Positions 5,060 through 5,712 of a stretch of DNA of 5,712 nt are shown here, in pieces (the stretch's first letter is position 1; each line of letters starts with the position of its first letter). A program made the translations under genes and the position numbers. This DNA is from Streptosporangiaceae bacterium (GTDB lineage Bacteria; Actinomycetota; Actinomycetes; Streptosporangiales; Streptosporangiaceae). The stretch lies in the NCBI GenBank assembly GCA_030038715.1, contig JASHSO010000496.1, positions 1-5,712 of the forward strand, given 5' to 3'. The notes beneath the pieces are model-generated. The model was not told the origin of the DNA. It did not search any database and saw only the letters and a program-made list of their open reading frames with translations.

Positions 5060-5712
5060 TGATCGACACCGCTGATCTGACTGCGAGCGCGCGCCAGCGC
5101 TCGCCGCTGCGTCGGCCGGGCCGGAGCACGGTGCTGCGGGCTGGCATCATCGTGGCGCTGCTGCTGGTGGTGTTCTTCGCGACCCCGCAGCTGCTGAGCC
5201 TGTACTACGTCGACACGATGACCCAGGTCGTGATCTACGCAATGGTCGCGCTCGGGCTCGGCGTGCTGGTCGGCCGGGTGGGCCTGGTGTCGCTTGGCCA
5301 GATCGCGGTGCTCGCCGTCGGCGCCTGGGTCGCCGCCAGGCTGCTGTTCGCCACAACGCAGCCCTATCCGCTGGTGCTGCTCGAGGCGGGCGTGATCACG
5401 ATGGCCGCTGGTGTCGTCATCGGGCTTCCCGCGCTGCGGCTGCGGGGCCTGTACCTGGCGCTGATCACGCTCATGCTGGCAGGGGCGTTCTCGATCGTGC
5501 TGGCCACAACGAACTTCCCCAATGGCGGCCACGGCTTCCTCGGCTACAACGGCGCTGCCGTGCACATACCGCCGATCCGCCGGCCCGACATAGCCACTGC
5601 CGACCCGGCCTACTTCCGGTACTCGGTGGTGGTGGCCACGGTGATGTTCCTGCTCGTGTTCGTCCACGTCAAGACGCGGCCCGGTCGGGCGTGGTCGGCC
5701 ATCAGGCAGAGC
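5059..5712 (+). CDS. livM: Branched-chain amino acid-type ABC transporter permease, LivM family (3' end outside window)
   Basis: An open frame runs from GTG 5059 to the window end, giving 218 codons with no stop. The start shares its G with the livH stop (TAGTG) and has GAGG at 5048-5051, 7 nt upstream. A basic N-terminal tail (about 1-27, many Arg) is followed by a membrane segment, IIVALLLVVFFATPQLL. LivM hallmarks follow: VGRVGLVSLGQIAVLAVGAW (71-90), IGLPALRLRGLYLALITLML (121-140), and an external loop TNFPNGGHGFLG (151-162). The sequence stops at PGRAWSAIRQS (208-218), the beginning of the EAA-like ATPase-docking loop (usually GRA..AIR..E). Roughly the last third of an ordinary LivM is missing, and a C-terminal fusion to the LivG ATPase, known in some relatives, cannot be judged. 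It forms the channel with LivH. Confidence 0.92.
   Translation, partial: MIDTADLTASARQRSPLRRPGRSTVLRAGIIVALLLVVFFATPQLLSLYYVDTMTQVVIYAMVALGLGVLVGRVGLVSLGQIAVLAVGAWVAARLLFATTQPYPLVLLEAGVITMAAGVVIGLPALRLRGLYLALITLMLAGAFSIVLATTNFPNGGHGFLGYNGAAVHIPPIRRPDIATADPAYFRYSVVVATVMFLLVFVHVKTRPGRAWSAIRQS

Noticed and set aside
4966..5667. Minus-strand open frame, His/Gln/Arg-rich, opposite livM
   Set aside because: The low-complexity composition arises from the reverse complement of Val/Leu/Ala-rich membrane codons; livM on the + strand explains the region.

Overview
This is a GC-rich stretch whose codons mostly end in G or C, with strong AGGAGG-type ribosome-binding sites, GTG starts and a lipoprotein with a Ser/Thr-rich linker. 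These traits suggest a high-GC Actinomycetota (actinomycete) chromosome. That is inferred from composition and gene style; there is no rRNA or other phylogenetic marker. All six supported genes lie on the + strand. I see no tRNA, rRNA, CRISPR array, transposase or attachment site.

Left part (1-2488) is a catabolic gene set. It holds the C-terminal 132 codons of a sugar phosphate isomerase/epimerase-type TIM-barrel protein (1-399). After 73 bp comes a split thiamine-diphosphate (ThDP) dehydrogenase of the 2-oxo-acid/acetoin dehydrogenase E1 type: an alpha subunit (473-1495) and, 15 bp on, a beta subunit (1511-2488). No lipoyl E2 or E3 gene is visible. The alpha subunit keeps its ThDP motif but has a diverged loop after a conserved His, so the true substrate is open.

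Middle part (2489-2742) is a non-coding gap of about 250 bp that looks regulatory. It holds a sigma70-like promoter candidate (TTGATT-17 bp-TAGCAT) whose spacer contains a perfect 12-bp palindrome, then a 6+6 dyad, a GC-rich hairpin, and a strong Shine-Dalgarno sequence in front of the transporter genes.

Right part (2743-5712) is the start of a branched-chain-amino-acid-type (HAAT/Liv) ABC importer. It has a lipoprotein substrate-binding protein (2743-4086), a LivH-type permease (4166-5059) and a LivM-type permease (from 5059, cut by the window end) that overlaps livH by one base. The ATPase genes (livG/livF) would be expected just beyond the right edge.

Taken together, the layout suggests an uptake-and-degradation locus: a Liv-type importer brings in a small polar or carboxylated compound, and the isomerase and E1-type enzyme act on it or its products. 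No gene here is a wholly new family. The least ordinary points are the E1 pair without visible E2/E3, the altered E1-alpha loop, and the ordered set of symmetric elements in the intergenic region.
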